A stretch of DNA of 64,000 bases from Streptomyces longwoodensis (GCF_001514125.1 NZ_KQ948566.1:131442-195441); one strand, 5' to 3'. Positions 33,415-41,983 are shown, counted from the stretch's first letter. The notes: a model not told the origin generated them from the letters alone. Made by a program: numbers and translations.

Positions 33415-33900
33415 TCAGTGGGTTCGCTGGAGGCTGCGGGCCAGGGCGTGGGTGCCTGTCGCCGCGGCTGTGGCGAAGGTCAGGGCCAGGGTCAGGTCGC
33501 GGGCGCGGGTAGGGCGCAGTGTGCCGGCGCGGCGAAGGCGGGCGCGGGCCCAGAGGGTGAAGGGGATGACCACGAGCGGGCTGGTCACCGAGCCGGGTGT
33601 GTAGGCGCGGAGCACGGCTGCCTGCGCCACATGGACCACTCCGTGCAGGCCGAAGGCGTCGAGCACAGTCTGGTGGACGACGGAGCGGCCGCCGGTGCGG
33701 TGCCCGTCCGCTGCAGCTGCCGCGACCACGACAGCCATCGCGGCAACGGCCGTCGTGAACTCGCGGGCGTCCACCGACCCCAGCTGACGCCACACGGCCT
33801 CCGGCACCCAGGGCATCTTCTCGCGTAGGTCCGGGAGCCGCGTGCGCACCCATCGGGGCACGGTAACCAGTTCCTCGGTGTCGTGCACGGCCCAGGGCAT
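33415..33900 (-). CDS. HXXEE-family membrane protein, probably N-terminally truncated
   Basis: From ATG 33900 the frame gives 161 residues. It opens MPWAVHDTEELVTVPRW, which carries the HxxEE motif (H-D-T-E-E). Hydrophobic stretches follow (FTTAVAAMAVVVAAAAADG, then GLHGVVHVAQAAVLRAYTPG), then a basic C-terminus. Family members normally have about 15 residues of a first helix before the motif, missing here. The ribosome site is poor (GAGG only three bases from the ATG). The sequence just upstream belongs to a ligase relic in another frame. It may be a truncated gene; function of the family is unknown. Confidence 0.6.
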   Translation of the reverse strand: MPWAVHDTEELVTVPRWVRTRLPDLREKMPWVPEAVWRQLGSVDAREFTTAVAAMAVVVAAAAADGHRTGGRSVVHQTVLDAFGLHGVVHVAQAAVLRAYTPGSVTSPLVVIPFTLWARARLRRAGTLRPTRARDLTLALTFATAAATGTHALARSLQRTH

Positions 33901-34078
33901 TGACCTCGAGGCACACAGGCGCACCGCTGGCGTCACAGCGGAAGTCGATGCGGGAGTACGTATTACTGCCGAACCCGAGGACCTTGAGCGCGTGCAGGGC
34001 CAGATCCTGCAAGCGGGACGTGAGGTCGTCGGAGATGCGCGCCGGACAGACTTCACCGACGGCGACACCGGTGTTCGA
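33891..34078 (-). pseudogene. ATP-grasp ligase (D-Ala-D-Ala ligase-like) fragment
   Basis: About 62 codons read as the end of an ATP-grasp ligase: GEVCPARISDDLTSRLQDLA, then KVLGFGSNTYSRIDFRCDA and VCLEVNAL, the metal-binding E-x-N motif. A TAG stop (34079-34081) interrupts the frame upstream, and the fragment stops at VNAL, where the HXXEE sequence takes over in another frame. Both the N-terminal lobe and the extreme C-terminus are gone. Confidence 0.6.
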
Positions 34079-34278
34079 CTACACCGCGAGATACCAGTCG
34101 GGCCCAGTCGACTGCTCACGCTCAGCGGCACCCGCCAACACCTCACCCTTCCCCCCCACGCCACAGGGTGGTCAGACCGACGACCCCCATCACCTTGGCT
34201 ACAGCGGGTAGGCGGCATAGTGCCATTTGATCCGCTCCGGCAAGGACGCCGAAAGGCAGGGCATGAGGAGATGAAACA

Positions 34279-34674
34279 GTGCTGCAGCTCATCAGTCGCC
34301 AAGACGACCTGGTCATCGCTTCCCTCGAAGGGGAGGTCGACCTCTTCACCAGCGACGAGGTCCGCGCAGCGGGCGAGCGCCTCCTCGACGACGGCTGCCG
34401 CCTGCTGATCCTGGACACCTCCCCCCTCACCTACATCGACTCCAGCGGCATCACCGCCCTGCTCGCCCTCTGGCAGCGCCTAGAGGACGAGCACGGCGCT
34501 CTGATCATGGCCATCCCCGATGAACACCTGCGCCGGCGCATGGGCATCCTCGGCCTGGACGGCGTCATCACCGTCACCGCGACCCTGCACGACGCTCTCA
34601 CCCGGGCCCGCGCGATCGGCGCCGGCGCCGTGCCCCGCCCGCGCACTTCCCAGACCGAGGCAGAAACCGCCTGA
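34279..34674 (+). CDS. STAS-domain anti-sigma factor antagonist
   Basis: This 131-residue protein starts at GTG 34279 with GAGGAG (34265-34270) upstream. It is a single STAS domain of the SpoIIAA/RsbV type: LEGEVDLFTSDEVRAAGERL, then the phosphorylation loop YIDSSGITALL with the conserved serine. It would bind and release a HATPase-type anti-sigma kinase when unphosphorylated. The kinase at 35025 and phosphatase at 35737 are plausible partners. Confidence 0.9.
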   Translation: MLQLISRQDDLVIASLEGEVDLFTSDEVRAAGERLLDDGCRLLILDTSPLTYIDSSGITALLALWQRLEDEHGALIMAIPDEHLRRRMGILGLDGVITVTATLHDALTRARAIGAGAVPRPRTSQTEAETA

Positions 34675-34704
34675 CCCGCTTCCGGCAGCTACGGGCCGAC
34701 GTCG

Positions 34705-34912
34705 CGCAGGCGCCAGCAGGCCGTCGATCAGGGTGACTCGGCCTTCCGTCTTCAGCAGTGTGTTGTCCAGTGCGGTACCTGTGCGTCCTTTGCCGACGGT
34801 AAGCGCGAACATCACCGCGGCCGTCACAGCGGTCCAGCAAGCTCCCCGACGACCACGGTGTCGGCGCCGATCTCGATCAGTGAGTCCAGGCTGTCGGCCT
34901 GAAACGCGCCTC
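34705..34912 (-). pseudogene. Cation diffusion facilitator-type transporter relic
   Basis: 34842-34705 encodes a stretch like the fourth/fifth helices of CDF-like cation transporters: WTAVTAAVMFALTVGKGRTG and LKTEGRVTLIDGLLA. In a different frame just upstream (34912-34835) is SLDSLIEIGADTVVVGEL, an early segment of the same family. The joining implies an internal deletion with a frame change. No start codon or complete protein remains. Confidence 0.5.
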
Positions 34913-35024
34913 AAGCAGTGCCGCGACTCTCGTGAACGGTTCGATGGGCGGTCTCAGCCGGCTGCCTCCCGAAGCGGTGAACGCTTGCCGTCCGTCCTCG
35001 CGCACCGAACCTCGGGGCGAATAC

Positions 35025-35498
35025 CTACTGGGGTCGGCGTCCTGTGACGGCACCACCGGGGTCGTCGAGCAGGGCGATACGGACGGTGATGTGCTTGCCG
35101 GCCGGCTCCATCTGCACTTCGAAGTCCTGAGCGACCATCATGACGATCTCCAGCCCGTGCTGCCCGACGCGGCCGGCGTCCGCGGCCCGGGCCACCGGCA
35201 GCACCGGCGCGGAGTCCCGCACGACGATCTCGACCAGGTCGCCGATGATCCGCACATGCATCAGCGCCGGGCCGGGCGCGTGCTTGCGGACGTTGGTGAC
35301 GAGTTCGCTGACCACCAGCTGGGTCACGTCGATGGCGCGCTGGGAGACGGACAGACCGTGGTCGGCCTGGACCTGGGTGAGGAACTGCCCGGCCAGGTGG
35401 CGTGCCCGGGCGATGCCCGTACCGTCACCTTGCAGGTCCACGGTGGTCTGTAGGGGCTGCTCGTCCGGCGTGTCCTCGTTCACTGGCAGTGGTTCCAT
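35025..35498 (-). CDS. HATPase-domain serine kinase (anti-sigma factor, RsbW-like)
   Basis: This 157-residue protein has the Bergerat ATP fold. The N-box is in VVSELVTNVRKHAPGPALMH, the G1 box is IVVRDSAPVLP and the G2 region is GRVGQHGLEIVMMVAQDFEV. It lacks a membrane segment, so it is the soluble RsbW/SpoIIAB-like type. It probably phosphorylates one of the neighbouring STAS proteins and holds a sigma factor or other target. It is divergent from the phosphatase gene. Confidence 0.88.
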   Translation of the reverse strand: MEPLPVNEDTPDEQPLQTTVDLQGDGTGIARARHLAGQFLTQVQADHGLSVSQRAIDVTQLVVSELVTNVRKHAPGPALMHVRIIGDLVEIVVRDSAPVLPVARAADAGRVGQHGLEIVMMVAQDFEVQMEPAGKHITVRIALLDDPGGAVTGRRPQ

Positions 35499-35736
35499 CA
35501 CGACGACAGCCTTCTCCCGTCAACCTCTTGCGTTTACCCGTCCTGCGCCGGTACACGCCCTGCTGATCATTTCAGAGTGACCTTGGCTCGTGAGCTCGGC
35601 AGGTGTCGCTGGTGGGCGGCAGAGTCCCGTGGGCGCCGGATGATCTTGTGGCACTGGCGTCGATGCGTGGGGGCGAACTAGGCTGCGTCGATTCGTGCCG
35701 TTCACGGCGGCAACCGATCGACGGAGAGGAAAGCCG

Positions 35737-37224
35737 ATGACGCAGCCGGCATCGGCCACCGACCCGGCTCCCGGGCGCCGCCCCGAGCTGGTCCCCGACC
35801 CGGATGCGGAGGCGGCCCGGATGGCGGCGGTGCGCCGCTACGACATCCTCGACACGCCGCCCGACGGAGCGTTCGACCGGGTGGCGGCGATGGCCGCCCG
35901 GCTCTTCGACGTGCCGGTGGCGACCGTCACGATCGTGGACACCGACCGCATCTGGTTCAAGGCCGCCCACGGCCTGGAGGGTGTCGCGGAGATCGGCCGT
36001 GATCCGGGGCTGTGCGGCTCGGCGATCCTGCGCGATCACACGATGGTCATCCCGGACACCCTCAAGGACCCCGTCGCGGCGGACAATCCGCTGGTCGCCG
36101 GAGAAATGGGCGTACGTTTCTACGCCGCCGCACCGATCACCACCCCCGACGGGCACAAGCTCGGCACGGTCAACGTCCTCGACACCCGGCCACGCTCGAT
36201 CACCGAGGAGGACACCGCCACTCTCACCGACCTCGCCGCGATCGTGCTGGACGAGATGGAGCTGCGGCTGTCGGCGCTGCGCGCCCTGCGTGACGAGCAG
36301 GCCCGCCGGGAAGTGGAGAGGCGTCACGCCGAAGCGGAACGGGCGCGGGCCGAGGCGGAACGGGCGGCACGGGAGAAAGCGGAGCAGGACAAGGCCGCCA
36401 TCGCCGCGTTCGCCTCCACCCTCCAGCGCACCCTGCTGCCCCCGGCCCTCCCCGTGGTGCCGGGCCTGGAGCTGGCCTGCCACTACCGCACCGCCTCCGC
36501 CCACGACGTGGGCGGCGACTTCTACGACGTCTTCCCCCTCGACAGCGACCGGTGGGCGTTCTTCCTCGGTGACGTGTGCGGCAAGGGCCCCGAGGCGGCG
36601 ACCGTCACCGCCTTGGCCCGCCACACCCTGCGCGCCACGGCCCATGTCGATGCCGACCCCGTTGCCGTGCTGAGCGCACTCAACACCATGCTGCTCACCG
36701 ACGTCACCGCCGGCCGCCGCTTCTGCACCGTCCTGTTCGGCCTCCTCGAGCCTCGGGATGGCGGTGGCTTCACCGTCACGCTCGCCACCGGAGGCCACCC
36801 GCCGGCCTACCACGTGCGACCCGACGACAGCGGCGCCGTCTGGGTGCGAGCCGTACGGCCCCCGGGCGGCATGCTCGTCGGCGCCTTCCCCCAGGCGCCC
36901 TTCGCCCGGACCACGTTCTCCCTGACAGCCGGGGAATGCCTGTTCCTCTACACGGACGGGCTGACCGAGGCCCGCACCCTCGAGGGCACCTTGCTCGGTG
37001 AAGACGGCCTGACCGGTTTCCTCCACCAGCGCACCGCGCCCGTCACCGCCACCTCCCTGGTGGAGGACAGCATCACCCTGCTGGCCTCACTTCCCGACGG
37101 AGCCCGCGACGACGTGGCTCTGCTGGCCCTGTCCGTCCCCCAGCCGCACACCACACCCGACGGCAGTGTCGCTACCACCGCACACACCGCCGCCGCGCCA
37201 GAACACTTCGCCCAGGAGGGGTGA
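35737..37224 (+). CDS. GAF-PP2C (SpoIIE-type) serine phosphatase
   Basis: I start at ATG 35737 (495 residues), with GGAGAGGA at 35723-35730; an upstream GTG (35695) has no ribosome site. Residues 20-175 are a GAF sensor domain (PVATVTIVDTDRIWFKAAHG). A charged coiled coil (about 190-230, rich in AERARAEAER) links to the PP2C domain, with metal-binding aspartates in HDVGGDFYDVFPLDSD, GDVCGKGPEAA and LYTDGLTEAR. It would dephosphorylate a STAS protein in response to a ligand. Its stop overlaps or abuts the following STAS gene. Confidence 0.92.
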   Translation: MTQPASATDPAPGRRPELVPDPDAEAARMAAVRRYDILDTPPDGAFDRVAAMAARLFDVPVATVTIVDTDRIWFKAAHGLEGVAEIGRDPGLCGSAILRDHTMVIPDTLKDPVAADNPLVAGEMGVRFYAAAPITTPDGHKLGTVNVLDTRPRSITEEDTATLTDLAAIVLDEMELRLSALRALRDEQARREVERRHAEAERARAEAERAAREKAEQDKAAIAAFASTLQRTLLPPALPVVPGLELACHYRTASAHDVGGDFYDVFPLDSDRWAFFLGDVCGKGPEAATVTALARHTLRATAHVDADPVAVLSALNTMLLTDVTAGRRFCTVLFGLLEPRDGGGFTVTLATGGHPPAYHVRPDDSGAVWVRAVRPPGGMLVGAFPQAPFARTTFSLTAGECLFLYTDGLTEARTLEGTLLGEDGLTGFLHQRTAPVTATSLVEDSITLLASLPDGARDDVALLALSVPQPHTTPDGSVATTAHTAAAPEHFAQEG

Positions 37225-37229
37225 GCGAC

Positions 37230-37676
37230 GTGACCGACACGCTGGAGCTGACCGTCCAGCACCCCCGTCCCGGCCTCGCGATCGCCACGGTCACCGGGGA
37301 CGTGGACATGCACACCGCGGACACCCTGCGCCGCGACGCCTCGATACTCATCGAGCGAGGGTGTCCGCACCTGGTTCTGGACCTTTCCCAGGTCGGCTTC
37401 TTCGACTCCGCCGGTCTGAGCGCGCTCATCGGCCTCTGGCACGCCGCCCAGGCGCAGGGCGGTGCACTCGTTCTCGCCGAAGTCCCCGACCGCCTGATGC
37501 GGATGCTCACCCTCACCGGCCTCGACACCATCCTGGCGGTCCACGCCACCACCGCCGAAGCACTCACCGCCATGGCCGCGAGTCCCTCTACCAGCACAGG
37601 ACACCCTGGCTCGATCACCCGTGTCTCCTCCGCCGACGGGACCGGTGAACCGACCGGAGTGCAGCGGCCGGTCTGA
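37230..37676 (+). CDS. STAS-domain anti-sigma factor antagonist
   Basis: AGGAGGGG (37214-37221) best fits GTG 37230 (148 residues); a GTG at 37221 overlapping the phosphatase stop is the alternative. The STAS fold shows GDVDMHTADTLRRDASIL and the phosphorylation loop FFDSAGLSALI, with serine at the usual place. A 35-residue Ser/Thr/Gly-rich tail follows. It is co-transcribed with the GAF-PP2C phosphatase, its likely partner. Confidence 0.9.
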   Translation: MTDTLELTVQHPRPGLAIATVTGDVDMHTADTLRRDASILIERGCPHLVLDLSQVGFFDSAGLSALIGLWHAAQAQGGALVLAEVPDRLMRMLTLTGLDTILAVHATTAEALTAMAASPSTSTGHPGSITRVSSADGTGEPTGVQRPV

Positions 37677-38008
37677 GCCAGCACTTGCAAGCGGGAAGCC
37701 AGGGAGCCGACTCTTTGGCGCGATTATGCGGGTCGCGCGACGTGGCGCCGGGCCGGGCCGGCAAGGGAATTCGCCCGGGCTGCGTAACGACAACCCCGGT
37801 CACAAAACGCGCGATTACTGCGATGAACCGATGCCCCATCGCCACGCGGTGAGCAATTCTGGTCACCCGACGGCAGTTCGGCGCAAGGTGAGGCACACAT
37901 GCGCTAATCGGTGCATACTCGCTCCACTCGCCGTCGGAAAGGGGACCGGTGGCCGGGTACGGCTGTGTGCCCGGGCCGGGAGCGGCGGCGCCGAAGCAAG
38001 GGGGACCC
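37677..38008. other. Intergenic region upstream of the papain-like orphan
   Basis: These 332 bases are less GC-rich than the surroundings near 37790-37930. They hold no supported gene and presumably contain the promoter of the gene at 38009. I see no clear palindrome. Confidence 0.5.
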
Positions 38009-39208
38009 ATGGACAAGACCCAGGCCAAGGACGCGGCAGGCGGCTTAGCGCGCACCAGCGCCACCTTCGCCCCGCACCTCGCCCGCACCGAAGCGATCAT
38101 CGACAACCCCGACAACCTGAACCAGGGCGCCTACGGCGTCTGCGCCATGACGGCCGCCGTGCGCACGCTCCTCCAGCACGACCGGGCCCGTTTCGTGGAG
38201 CTGCTCCGCGCGGTGTTCGATCCCGGCAATCCGGGATTCCGCGGGCTCGGTGCCGGCTCTGCCACGCTGCTGGACCGCCGGCTCGCCCAGGCCGACGCCA
38301 AGCAACAGCGCTACCTGACGACCGGGCGGACGTACACGGAGCTGTACAACCTGGACTTCATCCTGTCCCGCGCGCTCGGCAAGCTGATCAAGGTCGCCGA
38401 CCCGGCCGTCTACCGCAACCAGTGCGCGTTCTCCGAGCGCATCACCAAGATGTTCAACGTCAAGGACGAGTGGATCGACCTGTTCCGCCTGCCCGGCACC
38501 CACACCGCGACGCTCGATGCCGGGGTGATCGACGATGCCCTGCGCCGCGACCTCGCCTTCAAGAGCGTGCCCATGCTCGTCGCCTGCGGCTTCGAACTGG
38601 ACCTGCCCGCCAGCAAGGTCACCACCGTCACGGCGGGCGGCGAGTGGCGGATCGGCCACCCGCTGCCGGACGGCAAGCACCGCACCGTCACGGTGGTTCG
38701 CGACGGCAGCACCAGCGGCGAGGAACTGCTCGTCCGCTACCGCACGGACGGCCCGCTGCGCGCCGAGGGGGACCTCGGCCTCGACCGGGACGGACTGGAG
38801 TTCCTCATGCGGCAGGTGATCCGGGCGTCGGCGGTCTCCTCCTCCATCCGCGAGAGCACAGTGGCGGTCACCGAGGCCAACACCGCGTTCGGCGCCAGTC
38901 CCGGAAGCTTCGTCTACGCGATGATCAACGGCAGTCGGCGCTTCATGGAGGCGGCAGGGGCGGCGCGCAGGAAGAAGCCGGCCACCGACCCCGCGTTCGA
39001 CTTCACCACCCCCGCCCCACCCGGCCCCGACGTGTGGGGCAGGGCCCGCCCGACGTGCACCCACGTCGTCGACGTCACCGGCCCGATCCGCACCGAGGGC
39101 GACGTGTACGTGCTGCCGGTGTGGACCTGGGCGACCCACTTCGAAGCCCGCATCCCGCACAAGCTCATGGGCGAGTACGTCTACGGCTACGTGTACGGCC
39201 GCATTTAG
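38009..39208 (+). CDS. Orphan 399-residue protein with papain-like Q-x5-C motif
   Basis: I start at ATG 38009, with AAGGGGGA upstream. I do not recognise the family. Near the N-terminus is DNLNQGAYGVCAMTAAVRTL: the spacing Q39-x5-C45 followed by a helix matches the oxyanion glutamine and nucleophile cysteine of papain-fold enzymes (papain has QGSCGSCWAF). A possible catalytic histidine is H352 in CTHVVDVTGP near the end, as order would require. No signal peptide or membrane helix is seen, so it is probably cytoplasmic. It stands alone between the partner-switching set and a small conserved gene. The enzyme call is inference. Confidence 0.6.
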   Translation: MDKTQAKDAAGGLARTSATFAPHLARTEAIIDNPDNLNQGAYGVCAMTAAVRTLLQHDRARFVELLRAVFDPGNPGFRGLGAGSATLLDRRLAQADAKQQRYLTTGRTYTELYNLDFILSRALGKLIKVADPAVYRNQCAFSERITKMFNVKDEWIDLFRLPGTHTATLDAGVIDDALRRDLAFKSVPMLVACGFELDLPASKVTTVTAGGEWRIGHPLPDGKHRTVTVVRDGSTSGEELLVRYRTDGPLRAEGDLGLDRDGLEFLMRQVIRASAVSSSIRESTVAVTEANTAFGASPGSFVYAMINGSRRFMEAAGAARRKKPATDPAFDFTTPAPPGPDVWGRARPTCTHVVDVTGPIRTEGDVYVLPVWTWATHFEARIPHKLMGEYVYGYVYGRI

Positions 39209-39560
39209 CCCCCGCACGCAGGGGCGGAGGGGACGTGTTCGGCACAAGCACCCGTACACAGTGAAGGGCGTACCTCGCTCCATCTCTACAGGTCAGGCGC
39301 CGGGCGGCGAGCACTCGATGCCGGAGACGGGGGCGGCCCCGAGGGGGAGCCGGTCGGACGGTGTCGGCGTGGCAGAATCCCGGTCGGCCCGGCGCACGAT
39401 GTGGACCCGCAGCAGCCCTAACGGGTGCGCAGGTGCGACCAGCTCCGCTTTGGAAGCTTGCGGCGGCCAAGTCTCCGCCAATCCCCTTGGTTCCCCGCAC
39501 GGTCAGGCATGCGGGTGACACGGGTGCAGCCTGGTCTGTGCGTTTCGCTTGACCGACGGA
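39209..39560. other. Non-coding gap
   Basis: The 352 bases between the papain-like orphan and the small leftward gene contain no gene or repeat that I can support. A small GC-rich hairpin (CCCC-GCACGCA-GGGG, 39209-39223) just after the orphan's stop may act as its terminator. Confidence 0.4.
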
Positions 39561-39809
39561 CTACTCGTAGGTGGTCGCAGCTCGCAGAGCGAGTGCGAAG
39601 AAGCTCCAGTCACCATTGGCCGGTAGGTTCCGGCCGACGTTCCTGTACCAGCCGTCCGCGTCGTCGATCCATGCCGCCAGTGCCTCCAAGAAGCTCTGGA
39701 GGTCCGCGTTCTCCCATGAGTGGCCCTCAAAGGTGTGGCTTCTGTAGAGGGCACGGACGAAGCCAGCCAGGTCTTCTCGGCTGTCGACGTGATCAGGAGA
39801 AGTGGTCAT
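39561..39809 (-). CDS. Small conserved acidic protein (DUF7660-like)
   Basis: I start at ATG 39809 (82 residues); AGGGTG lies about six bases upstream. The protein is acidic and helical: SREDLAGFVRALYRSH, then ADLQSFLEALAAWIDDADGW and a C-terminal WSFFALALRAATTYE. This pattern occurs in small actinobacterial proteins often found near immunity or polymorphic-toxin loci; the family label is from memory. No toxin partner is recognisable here. Confidence 0.65.
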   Translation of the reverse strand: MTTSPDHVDSREDLAGFVRALYRSHTFEGHSWENADLQSFLEALAAWIDDADGWYRNVGRNLPANGDWSFFALALRAATTYE

Positions 39810-39849
39810 GAGCGGCACCCTACTTCGTACGTCGGCGGTGGAACCGAGC

Positions 39850-40014
39850 CTAGGGGGTGTCTTGTCGATCAGGCCGGATCAGGGAGCGGCGTCTGGTGCC
39901 GTGCATCGCAAAGCGGAGGAGGGCGGCGATTCGGAGCATCGCCAACCGACGACAACGCGGCGAGGCGCGGTGCCAGGCGCCGCGAGCCCGGCCTGATCGA
40001 CATGACACCCCCTA
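39850..40014. mobile_element. 165-bp MITE-like inverted-repeat element with CTAG ends
   Basis: The first 28 bases (CTAGGGGGTGTCTTGTCGAT onward) match the reverse complement of the last 28 with a single mismatch. Subterminal sequences near 39891-39903 and 39970-39982 are also partly complementary. Both ends carry CTAG, the YTAR-type target of IS5-group elements. It has no coding capacity. A shortened relative lies at 24119-24176. It sits 174 bp upstream of the lectin gene. Confidence 0.7.
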
Positions 40015-40187
40015 GTGAGCACCGCTTGCTCCGGCAGCGTGCTGGTGAGCCCGGCCTCGCCCCGTGTGCACCCCCCAGATTGCTGGGATGGGGTCCTTGC
40101 TGCGCCCTCGCCAGTATGGGGACGGGCCGGCGACGTCAGCCGACCCCAGTGACGCAACCGACCGGAAACCCCGCCACAGGAGGTCCG

Positions 40188-40625
40188 ATGCCGCTTCGAA
40201 GGAAACTCATGACCATGCTCACCGCGTGCCTCGCGGTGGTTGGCATCGCCTTGGCGAGCGCCTCGCCCGCGCAGGCGGCCAACATCTACTTCAAGCCCGG
40301 CTTCCGCTTCAACGCCGACGACCACTACCAGTCGGACCGCGGCTACCTGATCATGCAGGGGGACGGCAACCTGGTCCTCTACTGCACCACGCCGGCGGGC
40401 AAGTACCTGTGGGACACCGCGACCGACGGCAACCCCGGTGCCTACGCCGTCTTCCAGGAGGACGGCAACCTCGTCGTGTACACCAAGGCGGACATCCCGA
40501 TCTGGGACTCCGGCACCTGGGGCAGGGGCGCGACGTTCGCGCGGATCAGCGACAACGGCAACTTCGCCATCTACCGCGACATCAACCACCCGCTCTGGTC
40601 CACCGGCACCGCGGACCGCTGCTGA
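40188..40625 (+). CDS. Secreted bulb-type (GNA-like) mannose-binding lectin domain protein
   Basis: I start at ATG 40188 (145 residues), with AGGAGG at 40178-40183. A signal peptide (MLTACLAVVGIALASASP, cleavage after AQA near residue 31) leads to a single beta-prism-II lectin domain. The three mannose-site motifs of the QxDxNxVxY type are QGDGNLVLY, QEDGNLVVY and the degenerate SDNGNFAIY. Two cysteines could form a disulfide. Related proteins bind mannose glycans; bacterial members include lectin-like bacteriocins. The function here is unknown. Confidence 0.85.
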   Translation: MPLRRKLMTMLTACLAVVGIALASASPAQAANIYFKPGFRFNADDHYQSDRGYLIMQGDGNLVLYCTTPAGKYLWDTATDGNPGAYAVFQEDGNLVVYTKADIPIWDSGTWGRGATFARISDNGNFAIYRDINHPLWSTGTADRC

Positions 40626-40717
40626 GCGTCGGGCCGAGGCACCGGCCCGACGCGACGCCACCCACGCCGCGGCATGGAGAGGGAGCCGCGCCGGCGGCAA
40701 CGCTCCGCGCCGCGAGC

Positions 40718-40760
40718 GCACAGCGCCCGGTCCCCGGGATCATCGGGCCGGGCGCTGTGC
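40718..40760 (+). terminator. Hairpin terminator after the lectin gene
   Basis: GCACAGCGCCCGG (40718-40730) pairs perfectly with CCGGGCGCTGTGC (40748-40760), a 13-bp stem between the lectin and LuxR genes. Confidence 0.75.
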
Positions 40761-40856
40761 CCGCCCGGCGGTTCCTCTGGGCTCCGCAACCGGAGCCATG
40801 GCTCCCACCTGCGCGAACAGCGCCCGGCGACGGCACCGCGCGCTAGCCTGGGGGGC

Positions 40857-41945
40857 ATGAAGCGCAACGGGGGAGATGCACGCGCGGATCGGGTCACGGA
40901 CGCGGCGTTACGGGCGGCGCGCTCCGCGCGGACCGTGGAAGAGTTCTTCGAGAAGATCAAACGGGCCACGCGTCCGGCGCTGCGGTTCGACATCTGCGCC
41001 GGTGTGACCGTGGACCCACAGACCCTGATGAACACCGGCGGCGACTACCGCGACGCACTGCCGCCGTCCATGATGCCGCGCATGCTCGACATCGAGTACC
41101 GGGAGGGCGACGCCAACGACCTGTCCCAGCTGGCAACCAGGTCGACGCCCGTGGGCCTGCTGAGCCGCGAGACGGGCGGCCGGCTCGAACGCAGCCCGCG
41201 CTACCGGGACATCATGCGGCCCCTGGGTTTCCGGGACGAACTGCGGGTGCTGCTGCGTGACCGGCACGGAGCATGGGGCGCGCTGATCATGGGGCGCGCG
41301 CAGGACGCGCCCGCCTTCGCACCGTCCGATCTCGCCGTGGCGGCCTCGCTCGCCCAGCCGCTCGGCTCCGTACTGCGCCGGCTGCACCTGACCCGGCTCG
41401 CCGAGGCCGGCGCGTCGGCGGCGGCACCGGGTCTGGTGCTGCTGGACGAGGAGTACCGGGTGGTGCACCGCACCCCCACCGTGGACATGTGGTTCGAGGG
41501 CCTGGCCGGCGAACCGGCCGACGCGGATCCGTCCGCGGATGACCGGTTGCCTCCTGCCGTCTACGCCGTGGCGGCCGCGGTCCAGACGCCCGATGCGCCG
41601 GGGACCCACACCTCCTGGATGCACAGCCGTGCCCACGGCTGCGTGAGGTTGCACGCCTGGCGTCTCGACCGCTCCGACCCGACGGGGGCCCGCACCGCCG
41701 TGGTCGTCGAGAAGGCGGGCTCCGGTGAGCACTTCGGGCTGATCGCCGCTGCTTACGGGCTGACGCCACGCGAGAGGGACGTCACCGGGCTGGTGCTGCG
41801 CGGGCACTCCACCGCCGACATCGCACGCCGCGCCGGGCTGTCCCCGCACACGGTCCAGGACCACCTCAAGTCGGTGTTCGACAAGACCGGCCTGCGCAGC
41901 CGGCGCGAGTTGGTGGCCGGCATCTTCGCTCGCCATTACGGGTGA
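40857..41945 (+). CDS. GAF-like/LuxR-type transcriptional regulator
   Basis: I start at ATG 40857 (362 residues). A -10-like TAGCCT (40844-40849) lies seven bases before the ATG, suggesting a leaderless transcript. Residues 60-185 look like a GAF-type sensor. The C-terminal 65 residues form a LuxR helix-turn-helix: LTPRERDVTGLVLRGHSTAD followed by GLSPHTVQDHLKSVFDKTG. There is no receiver aspartate motif, so it is not a classical response regulator. Its target is unknown. Confidence 0.85.
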   Translation: MKRNGGDARADRVTDAALRAARSARTVEEFFEKIKRATRPALRFDICAGVTVDPQTLMNTGGDYRDALPPSMMPRMLDIEYREGDANDLSQLATRSTPVGLLSRETGGRLERSPRYRDIMRPLGFRDELRVLLRDRHGAWGALIMGRAQDAPAFAPSDLAVAASLAQPLGSVLRRLHLTRLAEAGASAAAPGLVLLDEEYRVVHRTPTVDMWFEGLAGEPADADPSADDRLPPAVYAVAAAVQTPDAPGTHTSWMHSRAHGCVRLHAWRLDRSDPTGARTAVVVEKAGSGEHFGLIAAAYGLTPRERDVTGLVLRGHSTADIARRAGLSPHTVQDHLKSVFDKTGLRSRRELVAGIFARHYG

Positions 41946-41983
41946 ACGCACGCTCGCAGCAGCGCGCTTGCCGACCATCGGGT

